This document shows positions 1-10,195 of a stretch of 34,939 bases of DNA, piece by piece (position 1 is the first letter of the stretch; each line of letters begins with the position of its first letter). The notes beneath the pieces are model-generated. The model was not told the origin of the DNA. It made no database searches and was given only the letters and a program-made list of their open reading frames with translations. This DNA is from Desulfotignum sp. Lineage in GTDB: Bacteria > Desulfobacterota > Desulfobacteria > Desulfobacterales > Desulfobacteraceae. The position numbers and the translations under genes are program-made. The DNA is taken from the NCBI GenBank assembly GCA_011390615.1, contig JAABSB010000015.1, positions 1 to 34,939 of the forward strand, in the 5' to 3' direction.

Positions 1-2
1 GC

Positions 3-140
3 ACCGGCGGGGATGCCGGGACCTATGCCACCATCTACCCCAGGCGGCCCCATGAATTCTCCGCCTGGTGGGAGTATTATGAACGAATGCTTTACATGAT
101 CCGGACATGTGGAAAGCCGGTCATTGCCCGAATCAACGTT
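3..140 (+). pseudogene. crotonase-family (enoyl-CoA hydratase/hydrolase) gene fragment, 5' end outside window, 3' part lost
   Basis: Read from base 3, the frame is open from the window edge and encodes a crotonase-like segment. It starts with the oxyanion-hole motif TGGD and ends in the conserved stretch CGKPVIARIN. Crotonases normally continue from there with a glycine-rich second oxyanion segment (GVVAGGGNE-like). Here the sequence instead passes in frame into an iorB-like protein at about bases 138-150. Everything C-terminal to that point (roughly the last half of a ~260-residue crotonase) is absent, so this fragment cannot form the acyl-CoA pocket. The family assignment rests on these motifs only. 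The substrate (aromatic, alicyclic or fatty acyl-CoA) cannot be told. It may be a true deletion fusion or an assembly artefact. Confidence 0.6.
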
Positions 141-723
141 GTCGTGGCAGTCGGTGGTCAGAGAAGCATCCTGGCCGCCCGGGTCCTGGGTGAAGCAGCG
201 GCCGCCTCAGGCATACCTTTCCGCATGTCAGAATTTCACGGGATGGCACAGCGCGGGGGTGTAGTGGAATCCATGGTACTTCTTAGCGACGGTAACGGCT
301 ATTGCATTTCCAACGGGAAAGCTGACGTGCTTCTGGGTTTTGAGCCTTCCGAAACCATCCGGTCCGCCAAAAAGTGCAGTTCACGCAGCGTGGTCATTAC
401 CAGCACGAGTGAGCACCCCCCCTTTTACCGTTGCCATAGGACAGGACCGGTACCCTGATGTGCAAAATGCCGTGAAATCCATGGCAGGACATGTCAACAA
501 ACTCATCACATTGGATGCGGCCTCTCTGGCGCTGCAATCCGGATCAGTCCAGGCAGCAAACATGGTGATGCTGGGGGCCTTGGCTGGAAGTAACATTCTG
601 CCCATTGCGCGGGAAACTTTCAGTGACATGATTCGTACCAAAACCAAACCGCAATTTACAGAGATTAACCTGATCGCCTTTGATCTTGGCACATTTGCTG
701 TTAATTTTTCCAACACAGGGTAG
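138..723 (+). pseudogene. iorB: indolepyruvate:ferredoxin oxidoreductase beta subunit (IorB-like), frameshifted
   Basis: IorB is the gamma-domain subunit of indolepyruvate oxidoreductase, which with IorA oxidises aryl-pyruvates to aryl-acetyl-CoA and reduces ferredoxin. The first part (frame of base 138) shows ILAARVLGEAA, then MSEFHGMAQRGG, the hallmark of the family, then ADVLLGFEPSE. The second part is read one frame later, from about base 418 to the stop at 721-723. It continues the same protein (IGQDRYPDV..., NMVMLGALAGSN). Together the two parts make about 195 residues, close to a full IorB. The frame change falls in a run of seven C at 416-422; six C would restore one reading frame. 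The usual GGQG motif reads GGQRS. The natural start is missing because the gene is joined in frame to a crotonase fragment. No iorA is visible. It is probably inactive unless the frameshift is a sequencing error. Confidence 0.75.
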
Positions 724-778
724 ATTCATTCTAAAACACATGATATATTACCGAAACATAAAAAGGGTTCAAAATCAT

Positions 779-1780
779 ATGAAAATTCTTGGCTTACCCG
801 GAAAAATTACGATTCATGATACCACTGTCAGGGAAGGGTTTCAGCGGGAGGAACGGCTGATTCCCACGGATGCCAAACTGTGGGTGGTACAGCAGCTTGT
901 CAAAGCCGGTTTTAAACGACTTGAAGTGACCAATTTTGCCAGTCCCAGCCGGTTGCCCCAGTTTGCCGATGCTGAAAATCTGTTGCGGCTGATCCGGACC
1001 CACCGTTCTTTGACCCTCCATCTGGATGATGTCGAGTTTTCGGCGGTTACCATCAACCAAACAGCAGTGGACCGGGCCCTGGCAGCGCACAGGGAAGGGG
1101 TCGGTCCTGACAGAATCCTTTTGGTCATCTCTGTCAGTGATGCTTATCAAATGGCCAATACCGGCATGGGTATCGATGCATACTGGAAAATGGCAGAAAA
1201 TTGTATCCAGGAGGTAAAATCATCGGGCATGAAGGTGTGTGGCGTTATCAACGGTATCTGGGGATGCCCCAAAACCGGAAGAACAGATATGCAAAAAGCG
1301 GTTGCCTTTGCCCGGCGCTGGCTGCAAATGGGTGCCGACGAGATTGAACATGCTGATCACGACGGATCGGCTACGCCGGATAGAATCTATGCCTATTTTT
1401 CCACTGTGTTGGATGCGATGCCTGATCCGGAAAAACATGTTGCCCATTTCCATTCAACCCGGGGATGGGGAATGGCAAATGTAATGGCTGCCATGCAGGC
1501 CGGCATCACCCATTTTGAATCGACCCTTGGGGGTATCGGCGGACAGCCTGCTAACTTTGTTGACGGTATCCCCGTGGCCGGTACCGGTGAATATTATCAC
1601 AAAGATCCGGGATTATCCGGGCTGGTATCCACTGAAGATCTTGCAGTGATGCTGGATGAAATGAACATTGAAACTGGGTTGGACGTGGATGCGGTGATCT
1701 CTACCGGAGGAACGGTTGAAAGGATTGTCGGCCGGCGCCTTCGGTCTGAATGCCTTCATTCAGGCCGTATTGCAAAGTGA
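779..1780 (+). CDS. HMG-CoA lyase-like DRE-TIM metallolyase (pyruvate carboxyltransferase domain)
   Basis: The 333-residue product has the HMGL-like TIM-barrel signatures. An N-terminal DTTVREGFQREE segment (about residues 15-26) supplies the metal-binding Asp and Arg. A C-terminal HFHSTRGWGMANV segment supplies the His-x-His metal ligands. Enzymes of this superfamily cleave or form C-C bonds next to a carboxylate through an enolate. In true HMG-CoA lyases the loop reads GLGGCP with a catalytic Cys; here it reads GIGGQPAN, so the Cys is Gln and lyase activity on HMG-CoA is doubtful. The frame is open to 680, but the ATG at 779 fits the family N-terminus, because the upstream extension overlaps the iorB remnant and looks non-coding. 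It follows the iorB remnant closely and may belong to an aromatic or acyl-CoA catabolic cluster. The substrate is unknown. Confidence 0.75.
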   Translation: MKILGLPGKITIHDTTVREGFQREERLIPTDAKLWVVQQLVKAGFKRLEVTNFASPSRLPQFADAENLLRLIRTHRSLTLHLDDVEFSAVTINQTAVDRALAAHREGVGPDRILLVISVSDAYQMANTGMGIDAYWKMAENCIQEVKSSGMKVCGVINGIWGCPKTGRTDMQKAVAFARRWLQMGADEIEHADHDGSATPDRIYAYFSTVLDAMPDPEKHVAHFHSTRGWGMANVMAAMQAGITHFESTLGGIGGQPANFVDGIPVAGTGEYYHKDPGLSGLVSTEDLAVMLDEMNIETGLDVDAVISTGGTVERIVGRRLRSECLHSGRIAK

Positions 1781-1931
1781 AATAAAAGAAAAAACCCTGT
1801 CAAGACAGATTCTGAAACGCTAAATAGCTTTTCCAGCCAGAATATTGAAATTCGTCATTACTGCCTTGCTAAAACACGGTGTTTTATGATATTTATTGGG
1901 GCTTCAACAATGGAGCACGACTATTAAATAA

Positions 1932-1953
1932 GATCCGGACAGGCCTTCGGATC
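1932..1953 (+). other. small hairpin in the carA leader
   Basis: GATCCGGA and TTCGGATC form an 8-bp stem with one G-U pair and a 6-nt loop, about 40 nt upstream of the carA ATG. No T-run follows, so it is not an intrinsic terminator. It lies in a 214-nt gap (1781-1994) that must hold the carA promoter or leader. I see no further recognisable element in that gap. Confidence 0.3.
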
Positions 1954-1994
1954 CGTGATGTCAACATAAGGTGAAAAACAGGTAAACAAACAAG

Positions 1995-3137
1995 ATGAAA
2001 GCATTATTAGCCCTGGAAGACGGCAGAACCTTTGCCTGCAGAAGCTTTACAGGACCAGGAGAAGCTAGTGGTGAGGTGGTATTCAACACCAGCATGACCG
2101 GTTACCAGGAGATCCTTACCGACCCTTCCTATTACGGCCAGATGGTGACCATGACCTACCCGCTCATCGGCAATTACGGGGTAAATTCTGAAGATATCGA
2201 ATCAAACCGCATTCAGGTGCCTGCGTTTATCGTAAAAGAATACCAGGATTATCCCAGTAACTTCAGGTCCAAAGGAACACTGGCCGATTATTTGATCAAA
2301 GGCCATGTCCTTGGGATCGAAGATCTGGATACCCGGGCCCTGACCCGGCACATCAGAAAATCCGGGGCCATGCGGGCGGCCATCTCCACTTCAGATCTGG
2401 ATCCTGATTCTTTGGTGAAAAAAGCCCGGCAGGTACCAGCCATGCAGGGAAGTGACCTGGTGGCATTTGTGACCACGAAAAAACCCTATTTCTGGAAATA
2501 CAACCAGCCGGACTATGTCAATGCCGACTCCCTGTCCAGCAACTTTGTGTGGCGGCACAGGGGGAAAAAATTTTCCGTGGTGGCCCTGGATTTCGGCATT
2601 AAATACAATATTATCCGATGCCTGGAACGGGCCGGATGCGAAGTGTTGACAGTACCGGCAAAAACATCGGCTAAAGTCATAAAAGGATTGCAGCCTGACG
2701 GCATCTTTCTGTCCAACGGGCCGGGAGATCCGGAACCGGTGACCTATGCGGTGGACACCATAAAGCAGCTGCTGGGATTTGCCCCGATTTTCGGGATCTG
2801 CCTGGGCATGCAGCTGCTGGGAATGGCCATGGGCGGGAAAACCCTGAAAATCAAATTCGGCCACAGGGGGGCCAACCAGCCTGTGAAAAATCTTGCCACC
2901 GGCAAAGTGGAAATCACCGCCCAGAATCATGGCTTTGCCGTGGACTTAAACAGCCTCAAAGACAACGCCTCTGCTTTGACCCATATCAATCTGAACGAAG
3001 ACTCCCTGGAAGGAATTCACGACGAAGCCCTGAAAGCCTTTGCCGTGCAATACCATCCGGAAGCCTCCCCCGGCCCCCATGATGCTGCCTATCTTTTCAA
3101 CCAGTTTGCCAAAGTGATGACCCATGCCAAAGCGTAA
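1995..3137 (+). CDS. carA: carbamoyl-phosphate synthase small (glutaminase) subunit
   Basis: CarA hydrolyses glutamine and passes ammonia to CarB for carbamoyl phosphate, the precursor of pyrimidines and arginine. The 380-residue length is typical. The N-terminal small-subunit domain shows the family motifs ([16 protein letters not shown]). The C-terminal class I glutaminase domain (from about residue 190) shows SNGPGDPE, the nucleophile Cys269 in [14 protein letters not shown], and the His-Glu pair in [10 protein letters not shown]. It overlaps carB by 14 nt, consistent with translational coupling of a one-to-one complex. The Shine-Dalgarno sequence is poor, with an AGG 14 nt upstream of the ATG. 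It is the first gene of a carA-carB-purF-radical SAM operon. Confidence 0.97.
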   Translation: MKALLALEDGRTFACRSFTGPGEASGEVVFNTSMTGYQEILTDPSYYGQMVTMTYPLIGNYGVNSEDIESNRIQVPAFIVKEYQDYPSNFRSKGTLADYLIKGHVLGIEDLDTRALTRHIRKSGAMRAAISTSDLDPDSLVKKARQVPAMQGSDLVAFVTTKKPYFWKYNQPDYVNADSLSSNFVWRHRGKKFSVVALDFGIKYNIIRCLERAGCEVLTVPAKTSAKVIKGLQPDGIFLSNGPGDPEPVTYAVDTIKQLLGFAPIFGICLGMQLLGMAMGGKTLKIKFGHRGANQPVKNLATGKVEITAQNHGFAVDLNSLKDNASALTHINLNEDSLEGIHDEALKAFAVQYHPEASPGPHDAAYLFNQFAKVMTHAKA

Positions 3138-6100
3138 TGATATCAAAAAAATCCTGATCATCGGGGCCGGCCCCATTATCATCAGCCAGGCCTGCGAATT
3201 TGACTACTCTGGTACCCAGGCCTGCAAAGCCCTGAAAGAAGAAGGATTTGAAGTAATTCTCATCAACTCCAATCCCGCCACCATCATGACCGACCCGGAA
3301 ACCGCCGACCGCATTTACATTGAACCGGTCACCCCGGACACCCTGTGCAAGGTGATCAGGGCGGAGCGCCCGGATGCGATTCTGCCTACACTGGGGGGGC
3401 AGACCGCCCTGAATACCGCCATTGAAGCGGCCAAAACCGGAATATTTGAAGAGTATAATGTGGAGATGATCGGCGCCTCCATTGAAGCCATCAACAAGGC
3501 TGAAGACAGAGAGTTGTTCCGCAATGCCATGAACAAGATCGGTCTGCGTATTCCCAAAAGCGGATTTGCCCACAATTTTGCGGAAGTGGAAGCCGTGGCC
3601 CAAAAAATCGGGTTCCCTTTGATTGTCCGGCCCAGTTTTACCCTTGGCGGCACCGGCGGCGGGGTGGCCTATAATGCGGAAGAGCTGAACCGTGTGGCCA
3701 AATCCGGCCTGGACGCCTCTCTCATCAGCCAGATCCAGCTGGAAGAATCGGTGCTGGGGTGGAAGGAATACGAACTGGAAGTGATGAGGGACCATGCAGA
3801 CAATGTGGTTATCATATGCTCCATCGAAAATGTGGATGCCATGGGGGTGCACACCGGAGACTCCATCACCGTGGCCCCGATCCAGACACTGTCGGACAAG
3901 GAATACCAGGTGCTGCGGGATGCCTCCATCGCCATCATCCGGGAGATCGGGGTGGACACCGGCGGCTCCAATGTACAATTTGCCGTGAACCCGGAAAACG
4001 GGGATATTATTGTGGTGGAGATGAACCCCAGGGTGTCCAGAAGTTCGGCCCTGGCCTCCAAAGCCACCGGTTTTCCCATTGCCAAGATAGCGGCCAAGCT
4101 GGCGGTGGGGTACACCCTGGATGAAATCCCAAATGATATTACCGGCGAAACCATGGCCTGTTTTGAACCGTCCATTGATTATTGTGTGGTGAAAATTCCC
4201 AGGTGGACCTTTGAAAAATTTCCCGAAGCCCAGGATGTGCTCACCACTGCCATGAAGTCTGTGGGCGAGACCATGGCCATCGGCCGGACCTTTAAGGAAG
4301 CCTTTCAAAAGGGGCTGAGGTCCCTGGAGATCGGTCGGGCAGGATTCGGGGCTGACGGCAAAGACCACCTGCCGGATTCTCTGGCCGGCAACGACCTGGA
4401 ATACAAGCTGTCCACACCCAACTCCCAGCGGCTGTTTTATATCAAATACGCATTAAAGCACAACATGCCAATCACCATGCTTCATGAACTTACCCATATT
4501 GATCCCTGGTTTCTGCACCAGATGCGCCAGATCGTGGAGCTGGAAAATCAGATCAAACTGGCCGGGAAAAACCTGCCCAAAAACCTGCTGGAAAAAGCCA
4601 AAAAATACGGGTTTTCAGACCAGCAGCTGGCCCATTTGACGAAACTTACGGAAAAACAGGTGGAACAGGAAAGAAAAGATTTGGGTATCGTGCCGGTGTA
4701 CAAGCTGGTGGACACCTGTGCTGCCGAATTCCGGGCCGTCACCCCCTATTATTATTCCACCTATGAAAGTGAATGCGAAGCCCGGGTCAGCGACAGGAAA
4801 AAAGTGATCATCCTGGGGGGCGGTCCCAACCGCATCGGTCAGGGCATCGAATTCGACTACTGCTGTGTGCATGCCTCTTTTGCCTTAAAAGAGGAGGGGG
4901 TAGAATCCATCATGGTCAATTCCAACCCGGAAACCGTGTCCACGGATTATGACACATCGGACAAGCTGTATTTTGAACCGTTGACCCATGAAGATGTACT
5001 CCATATTGTGGAAAAGGAAAAACCTTTCGGGGTCATTGTCCAGTTCGGCGGCCAGACACCCCTGAACCTGGCCACCGGCCTGCACAAAGCAGGCGTCCCC
5101 ATCATCGGTACCTCCCCGGAAAGCATTGACCGGGCAGAAGACCGGGATCTGTTCCAGGCCATGATGGACAAACTGGGGCTGCTTCAGCCGGAAAACGGCA
5201 TTGCCCACTCCTATGATGAAGCCCTGGCCGTTGCCAGAGATATCGGGTACCCGGTCATGGTCCGGCCCTCTTTTGTACTGGGGGGAAGGGCCATGAAAAT
5301 CGTGTATGATGAAAACGATCTGGAGGAATTTTTTGACCTTGCGGTACAGGCATCACCGGACAAGCCCGTGCTCATTGACAAATTCCTTGAAGAAGCCTTT
5401 GAACTGGATGTGGATGCCATCTCCGATGGAGAAACCACGGTCATCGGGGGCATGATGGAGCATATCGAAGAGGCCGGTATCCATTCAGGCGATTCTGCCT
5501 GTGTTTTACCCCCTTACTCCATTGCCCCGCAGCACATTGATGAGATGGCGGATGCTGCAAAAGCCATTGCAAAAGAACTCAACGTGAAAGGGCTTATGAA
5601 CATCCAGTTCGGCATCATGAATGACAAAGTATATGTCATCGAGGTAAATCCCCGGGCATCCAGAACCATCCCCTTTGTTTCCAAAGCCATCGGTGTTCCG
5701 CTGGCAAAACTGGCCACCAAGGTGATGCTGGGCAAAACCCTTAAAGAACTGGGGTTCACCACCCAGGTCATCCCTGCCTACTATTGTGTCAAAGAAGCGG
5801 TGATGCCCTTTGACCGGTTTGAAAATGTGGACCCGGTCCTGGGACCGGAAATGAAATCCACCGGCGAGGTCATGGGCATTGACAAAGACCTGGGAGCAGC
5901 TGTTGCCAAGGCCCAGTTTGCCGCAGGCCAGAAGCTGCCGGAATCCGGCACCGTGTTTATCTCGGTCCAGGACAAGGACAAGATGGCAGCCCTGCCTGTG
6001 GCAAAAGACTTTTATGATATGGGATTCACCATCATGGCCACCCGGGGAACTGCTGCATTTTTTGAAGAAAACCAGGTACCGGCCACGCCGGTGAAAAAGG

Positions 6101-6348
6101 TCTCTGCCGGCCGGCCACATGTGGTGGATGCCGTAAAAAACAAGGAAATTCAGCTCATTCTCAACACCGGGGCCACCAGCCAGACCCAACGGGACGGGTA
6201 TGAAATAAGGCGGGCCGCCATCAAATACAAAATACCCTATGCCACCACCACCGACGGTACCCGGGCCATTTTAAGCGCCATCAAGGCATTGAAAAAAGAA
6301 CGGTTGTCCGTCAAACCCATCCAGGAGTATCATAAGCAAAATGTCTGA
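3124..6348 (+). CDS. carB: carbamoyl-phosphate synthase large subunit
   Basis: CarB makes carbamoyl phosphate from bicarbonate, ammonia and two ATP. The 1074-residue protein has the typical two homologous halves. The N-half ATP-grasp shows [12 protein letters not shown] near residue 170 and [18 protein letters not shown]. The C-half shows [11 protein letters not shown] and [16 protein letters not shown]. The C-terminal allosteric MGS-like domain ends the protein, with the region [14 protein letters not shown] followed by LILNTG. No catalytic region is missing. It starts inside the end of carA and its stop overlaps the purF start by 8 nt, so the three genes are very probably one transcript. 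Confidence 0.98.
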   Translation: MPKRNDIKKILIIGAGPIIISQACEFDYSGTQACKALKEEGFEVILINSNPATIMTDPETADRIYIEPVTPDTLCKVIRAERPDAILPTLGGQTALNTAIEAAKTGIFEEYNVEMIGASIEAINKAEDRELFRNAMNKIGLRIPKSGFAHNFAEVEAVAQKIGFPLIVRPSFTLGGTGGGVAYNAEELNRVAKSGLDASLISQIQLEESVLGWKEYELEVMRDHADNVVIICSIENVDAMGVHTGDSITVAPIQTLSDKEYQVLRDASIAIIREIGVDTGGSNVQFAVNPENGDIIVVEMNPRVSRSSALASKATGFPIAKIAAKLAVGYTLDEIPNDITGETMACFEPSIDYCVVKIPRWTFEKFPEAQDVLTTAMKSVGETMAIGRTFKEAFQKGLRSLEIGRAGFGADGKDHLPDSLAGNDLEYKLSTPNSQRLFYIKYALKHNMPITMLHELTHIDPWFLHQMRQIVELENQIKLAGKNLPKNLLEKAKKYGFSDQQLAHLTKLTEKQVEQERKDLGIVPVYKLVDTCAAEFRAVTPYYYSTYESECEARVSDRKKVIILGGGPNRIGQGIEFDYCCVHASFALKEEGVESIMVNSNPETVSTDYDTSDKLYFEPLTHEDVLHIVEKEKPFGVIVQFGGQTPLNLATGLHKAGVPIIGTSPESIDRAEDRDLFQAMMDKLGLLQPENGIAHSYDEALAVARDIGYPVMVRPSFVLGGRAMKIVYDENDLEEFFDLAVQASPDKPVLIDKFLEEAFELDVDAISDGETTVIGGMMEHIEEAGIHSGDSACVLPPYSIAPQHIDEMADAAKAIAKELNVKGLMNIQFGIMNDKVYVIEVNPRASRTIPFVSKAIGVPLAKLATKVMLGKTLKELGFTTQVIPAYYCVKEAVMPFDRFENVDPVLGPEMKSTGEVMGIDKDLGAAVAKAQFAAGQKLPESGTVFISVQDKDKMAALPVAKDFYDMGFTIMATRGTAAFFEENQVPATPVKKVSAGRPHVVDAVKNKEIQLILNTGATSQTQRDGYEIRRAAIKYKIPYATTTDGTRAILSAIKALKKERLSVKPIQEYHKQNV

Positions 6349-7774
6349 TTGTATGACCATCCCCCCCGGTGAACGGCCCAGAGATGAATGCGGGGTATTC
6401 GGATTGTACCAGCATCCGGAAGCCGCCCAAATCACCTATTTCGGCCTGTATGCCCTCCAGCACCGGGGCCAGGAAAGTGCCGGCATCTCTGTCAACCGGG
6501 GCATCAACGACAAGATCTTTTCCCACAAAGGCATGGGCCTGGTGCCGGAAATTTTCAACATGGATGACCTGGAGCGTATTGAAGGGGGATCTGCCATCGG
6601 CCATGTCCGGTACTCCACCACCGGGGATTCAGTGCTGCTCAATGCCCAGCCCTTTGTGGTCAACCACCGCCACCGCTCCTATGCCCTGGCCCACAACGGC
6701 AACCTGGTCAATGCCCATACCCTGAGAAAGGAACTGGAAGAAAAAGGCTCCATTTTCCAGACCACCATGGATTCCGAGGTATTTTTGCACCTGTTCATCA
6801 AGAACCTCGTGAAAGGTGACTATGAAAATGCCATTCTCAAGGCGGTTTCCAAAATCCAGGGGGCCTATTCCATGATCCTTCTCACCTGTAAAGGCGAAAT
6901 CATCGGCATGAAAGATCCCAACGGGTTTAGGCCCCTGGCTTTGGGAAAACTCAACGGCCACTATGTACTGGCATCGGAAACCTGTGCCTTTGACCTTATT
7001 CAGGCGGAATTCATCCGGGAGCTGGATCCAGGGGAGATCATCATTATCAATGAAGACGGCATCAAGAGTCTTCGGCATCCAAGGGCAGCGGCCCACAAAA
7101 CACTGTGCATATTCGAATATATCTATTTTGCCCGCCCCGATTCCACCATTGACGGCAAAAATGTTTATGAAATGCGCAAAAACCACGGCCAGCGCCTGGC
7201 CCAGGAAAGCCATGTGGATGCGGATTTGGTCATGCCGTTTCCTGATTCCGGCAACTATGCCGCCATCGGTTATGCCAGGGAATCAGGCATTCCCTTTGAA
7301 ATGGGCATGATCCGAAACCATTATGTGGGCCGAAGCTTTATCCAGCCCACCCAGTCCATGCGGGATTTTAGCGTACGCATCAAGCTCAATCCGGTGCGCG
7401 AACTGATCAAAGGCAAGGATATCATCATCATTGAAGACTCCATCATCCGGGGCACCACCGCCAAAACAAGGGTCAAGGCCCTTCGGGAACTGGGCGTTAA
7501 AAAGGTGCATATGCGCATTTCCTGTCCCCCCCATAGATTTCCCTGTTATTACGGCATTGACTTTTCCTCCAAAGGCGAACTCATTGCAGCCCAAAAAACG
7601 GTGGATGAACTGCGGGACTATCTGGGACTGGATTCTCTGCACTATCTGTCCATTCAAGGCATGCTCGAGGCATCCGGGGTCACAGACCCGGAGCACAATT
7701 TCTGTAAAGCCTGCTTTGACGGAAACTATCCGGTGCCTTTTGATCCCAAATTCACCAAACAGTGCATGGGATAG
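6341..7774 (+). CDS. purF: amidophosphoribosyltransferase (glutamine PRPP amidotransferase)
   Basis: PurF catalyses the first step of purine synthesis, PRPP plus glutamine to phosphoribosylamine. The product has 477 residues. The nucleophile is Cys17 in [10 protein letters not shown], so a 16-residue propeptide (or 12 if translation starts at the ATG at 6353) must be removed to expose it. Ntn-hydrolase motifs include [11 protein letters not shown]. The PRPP-binding motif is [16 protein letters not shown]. Cysteines in [21 protein letters not shown] and FCKACFDG fit the [4Fe-4S] ligands of the Bacillus-type enzyme, which is oxygen-labile. Its place behind carAB joins the entry steps of pyrimidine and purine synthesis in one operon. 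Confidence 0.96.
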   Translation: MSDCMTIPPGERPRDECGVFGLYQHPEAAQITYFGLYALQHRGQESAGISVNRGINDKIFSHKGMGLVPEIFNMDDLERIEGGSAIGHVRYSTTGDSVLLNAQPFVVNHRHRSYALAHNGNLVNAHTLRKELEEKGSIFQTTMDSEVFLHLFIKNLVKGDYENAILKAVSKIQGAYSMILLTCKGEIIGMKDPNGFRPLALGKLNGHYVLASETCAFDLIQAEFIRELDPGEIIIINEDGIKSLRHPRAAAHKTLCIFEYIYFARPDSTIDGKNVYEMRKNHGQRLAQESHVDADLVMPFPDSGNYAAIGYARESGIPFEMGMIRNHYVGRSFIQPTQSMRDFSVRIKLNPVRELIKGKDIIIIEDSIIRGTTAKTRVKALRELGVKKVHMRISCPPHRFPCYYGIDFSSKGELIAAQKTVDELRDYLGLDSLHYLSIQGMLEASGVTDPEHNFCKACFDGNYPVPFDPKFTKQCMG

Positions 7775-8779
7775 ATGATGCAGAACAAAACTGTTGCCTT
7801 TTCCAAAGATGCATCCAACCTTTTTTTTCATATCCTGACCCAATGCAACCTGTCCTGTTCCCATTGCTATATCAACCCGGATCAGCACGGCAGACAAACC
7901 CTTTCCATTGACACTATCCGGCAGTGGCTGTGTCTTTTTGCAAAAAAGGCTTTTCAGACCAACCTGGTTTTTTTGGGGGGAGAACCCACCCTGCACAAGG
8001 ATCTGCCGGCAGCTGTAAAAGAAGCGAAAAGGCTGGGTTTTCATTCCATCACCATTGACACCAACGGGTTTCTTTTCCACGACATCCTGAAAAAAATCTC
8101 CCCGGATGATGTGGATGTCATATCCTTTTCCCTGGACGGGGCCACTTGCGCCACCAATGATGCCATCCGGGGCAAGGGCAGTTATGATGCTGTTCTCTCA
8201 GGCATACCCCGGGCAAGGAAAAAAGGGTTTGCCTGTTCCATGATCTATACGGTGTCGGACAAAAACCTGCACGAACTTTCCCGGATGCCGGATCTGGTTG
8301 CATCCCTTGACATTGACCGGTTTTTCATCCAGGTTATCGGCATGCGGGGAAAATCTGCTGCCGCCGGAAAAACTGCCCAGGTATCAAAAACGCTCTGGCT
8401 GTCGGTCATTCCAGAAGTTGCCCGGACCATTGCGCAAACCGGTGTCATTGTCACCTATCCCAAGGTGTTTCTGGATCCGGAGGAGACCTTTGCATGCGCC
8501 GGCATGGTTGCGGACAACTATTTTGTATTTCCCAACGGCCGGGTATACCGCTGCCCCCTGTGTGAAGATTATCCGCTGCACGCTTTTTGTATTGAAAACA
8601 ACAAAATAGTGGCAGCCCCTCCTGTTAACGAAACCCATCTGTTCGACCTGTCCATACCGGAAGGCTGTGTCATGAACAAGATCATCCAGCCGGGCAACCT
8701 GGACTATCTGGCAGACGGAAAGCCGGCCCACAGAATCGCCTGCTGCATGCTCAAGCAGGAAATCCGGTCTCAGGTATAG
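7775..8779 (+). CDS. radical SAM protein with Cys-rich C-terminus
   Basis: The 334-residue protein has the radical SAM cluster motif at Cys24, Cys28 and Cys31 (CNLSCSHCY), followed by FLGGEPTLH, which binds the SAM amino group, and the strand motifs TIDTNG and SFSLDGA. The C-terminal third has extra cysteines in FACAGM, YRCPLC, GCVMN and ACCM. These resemble an auxiliary Fe-S (SPASM-like) region. Such proteins modify peptides or build cofactors, but the substrate is not evident, and no precursor peptide is seen beside it. The ATG abuts the purF stop codon, so it is the last gene of the carAB-purF operon. It overlaps the 3' end of the opposing helicase gene by 10 nt. Confidence 0.85.
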   Translation: MMQNKTVAFSKDASNLFFHILTQCNLSCSHCYINPDQHGRQTLSIDTIRQWLCLFAKKAFQTNLVFLGGEPTLHKDLPAAVKEAKRLGFHSITIDTNGFLFHDILKKISPDDVDVISFSLDGATCATNDAIRGKGSYDAVLSGIPRARKKGFACSMIYTVSDKNLHELSRMPDLVASLDIDRFFIQVIGMRGKSAAAGKTAQVSKTLWLSVIPEVARTIAQTGVIVTYPKVFLDPEETFACAGMVADNYFVFPNGRVYRCPLCEDYPLHAFCIENNKIVAAPPVNETHLFDLSIPEGCVMNKIIQPGNLDYLADGKPAHRIACCMLKQEIRSQV

Positions 8780-10038
8780 CCTTTTTTTGCTTTTTTCCGG
8801 TATTTTTTCTTTTTTTCCCCGGCTTCTCCGGCCAGTATCATCTCCCTGAGACCGGCTGTATCCTTCGGATCCACATGAATTTGTGCATGCTCTTTCCAGG
8901 AGACGGGCACCAGGTGAATCGGTTTTTTGAGCAAATCCTGAATCTTTGCCAGCAGGGGTTCTTCTTCCGGGCTGCAAAAAGAAAACGCCTGGCCTTTTCG
9001 GGTCCCCCTACCGGTGCGGCCCACCCGGTGTACATAATTTTCCGGGTTTTCAGGCAGATCATAGTTGATGACATAGTCCAGATCCGGGATATCAATACCC
9101 CGGGCTGACACATCCGTGGCAATGAGAATCTTGTCTTCTCCGGCCTTGAACCCTGCCATGACCTGGTTCCGCTGTGCCTGGACCTTGTCTCCATGAATGG
9201 TCATACATGGGATGCTGCCGCGCTCCAAGGCTTTGGCCACCCGTTCCGCCCTGACCTTAGTTCTGACAAACACCATGATCCGGGCATCCTCATGGTCCCG
9301 GACAAACCTGCGCAGATAAAAGCGCTTGTCATCCATTGCCATTTTCATCATCCAGTGGGTGACATTTTTGGATACCGGGTCATCCGGAGAGATCTGGATA
9401 CGGATGGCAGAGGTTTTCACCTGGGAAAAGGCCAGTTTTTTGATCTCCTTGTCAATGGTGGCGGAAAAAAACAGGGTCTGGTGCCGCCGGGGCAGTTTTT
9501 TCTTGATGGCCTGGATATCTTTAATAAAACCCTGGTCCAGCATCCGGTCTGCTTCATCCAGCACCAGGGTGTTCACCCGGGACACGGTGACAGCCCCCTG
9601 GCTGATCAGATCGAACATCCGGCCCGGGGTGGTCACCAGGATATCCACCCCCTCCTTTAATTGTGCAATCTGCTGCGCCTGTTCCACCCCGCCGTAGATG
9701 CACAAAGGTGTCACCCGGGTGTGCCGGGCCAGGGCAGTGAACACCGCCCCTATCTGGCCGGCCAGTTCCCGGGTCGGTACCATGACGATGCACTGGATCC
9801 CGGCTTGTTTACCGGAACCTTTGGATTTATGAATCCGATCAATCACCGGAATGGCAAAGGCAGCTGTTTTTCCGGTGCCGGTCTGGGCTACGGCCAGGAC
9901 ATCTTCGCCTTTGAGAATGGAGGGAATGGCCTTGTACTGGATATCTGTAGGCCGTTTATATCCGGCAGCTGCCAGGTTTTTTTTGATGGCCCCGGCTATG
10001 GGGTAGGTGTCAAATTTCATGAGGGCGCTTTCATGCAT
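8770..10038 (-). CDS. DEAD-box ATP-dependent RNA helicase (RhlE-like)
   Basis: The 422-residue protein has all core helicase motifs in order: the Q motif (TDIQYKAIP), Walker A AQTGTGKT, PTRELA, TPGR, DEAD in VLDEADRMLD, SAT in FFSATI, then ATDVSARGID and HRVGRTGR. A short basic tail (EKKKKYRKKAKKGYT) could bind RNA. RhlE-type helicases act in ribosome assembly and RNA turnover. The ATG at 10038 has AGG directly against it. A second in-frame ATG at 10020 (MKFDTYPIAG) matches the usual start of the family, so the true start is uncertain by six residues. It is convergent with the radical SAM gene and divergent from the cobalamin operon. Confidence 0.95.
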   Translation of the reverse strand: MHESALMKFDTYPIAGAIKKNLAAAGYKRPTDIQYKAIPSILKGEDVLAVAQTGTGKTAAFAIPVIDRIHKSKGSGKQAGIQCIVMVPTRELAGQIGAVFTALARHTRVTPLCIYGGVEQAQQIAQLKEGVDILVTTPGRMFDLISQGAVTVSRVNTLVLDEADRMLDQGFIKDIQAIKKKLPRRHQTLFFSATIDKEIKKLAFSQVKTSAIRIQISPDDPVSKNVTHWMMKMAMDDKRFYLRRFVRDHEDARIMVFVRTKVRAERVAKALERGSIPCMTIHGDKVQAQRNQVMAGFKAGEDKILIATDVSARGIDIPDLDYVINYDLPENPENYVHRVGRTGRGTRKGQAFSFCSPEEEPLLAKIQDLLKKPIHLVPVSWKEHAQIHVDPKDTAGLREMILAGEAGEKKKKYRKKAKKGYT

Positions 10039-10195
10039 CCTGTGGTAAAAATAAATGGCTCTTGATTATAAAATACAGGCAACCTGCCCAAAACGCAATA
10101 CACCAGAAATTTTGAAGACAGGGCAGCTATCGTGCATCCAATCTTAAGGTTGCAATTATACAGGGGTTTTGACCTGCCTTGTCCAATATTTATTC

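Noticed and set aside
680-778. N-terminal extension of the HMGL-like protein
   Set aside because: It overlaps the iorB end and has no family similarity; the ATG at 779 begins the conserved domain.
3097-4368. 423-codon open frame on the minus strand opposite carB
   Set aside because: It lies wholly opposite strongly conserved carB, its translation is Gly/His/Pro-rich without recognisable domains, and it has no good start context. It is a codon-bias shadow.
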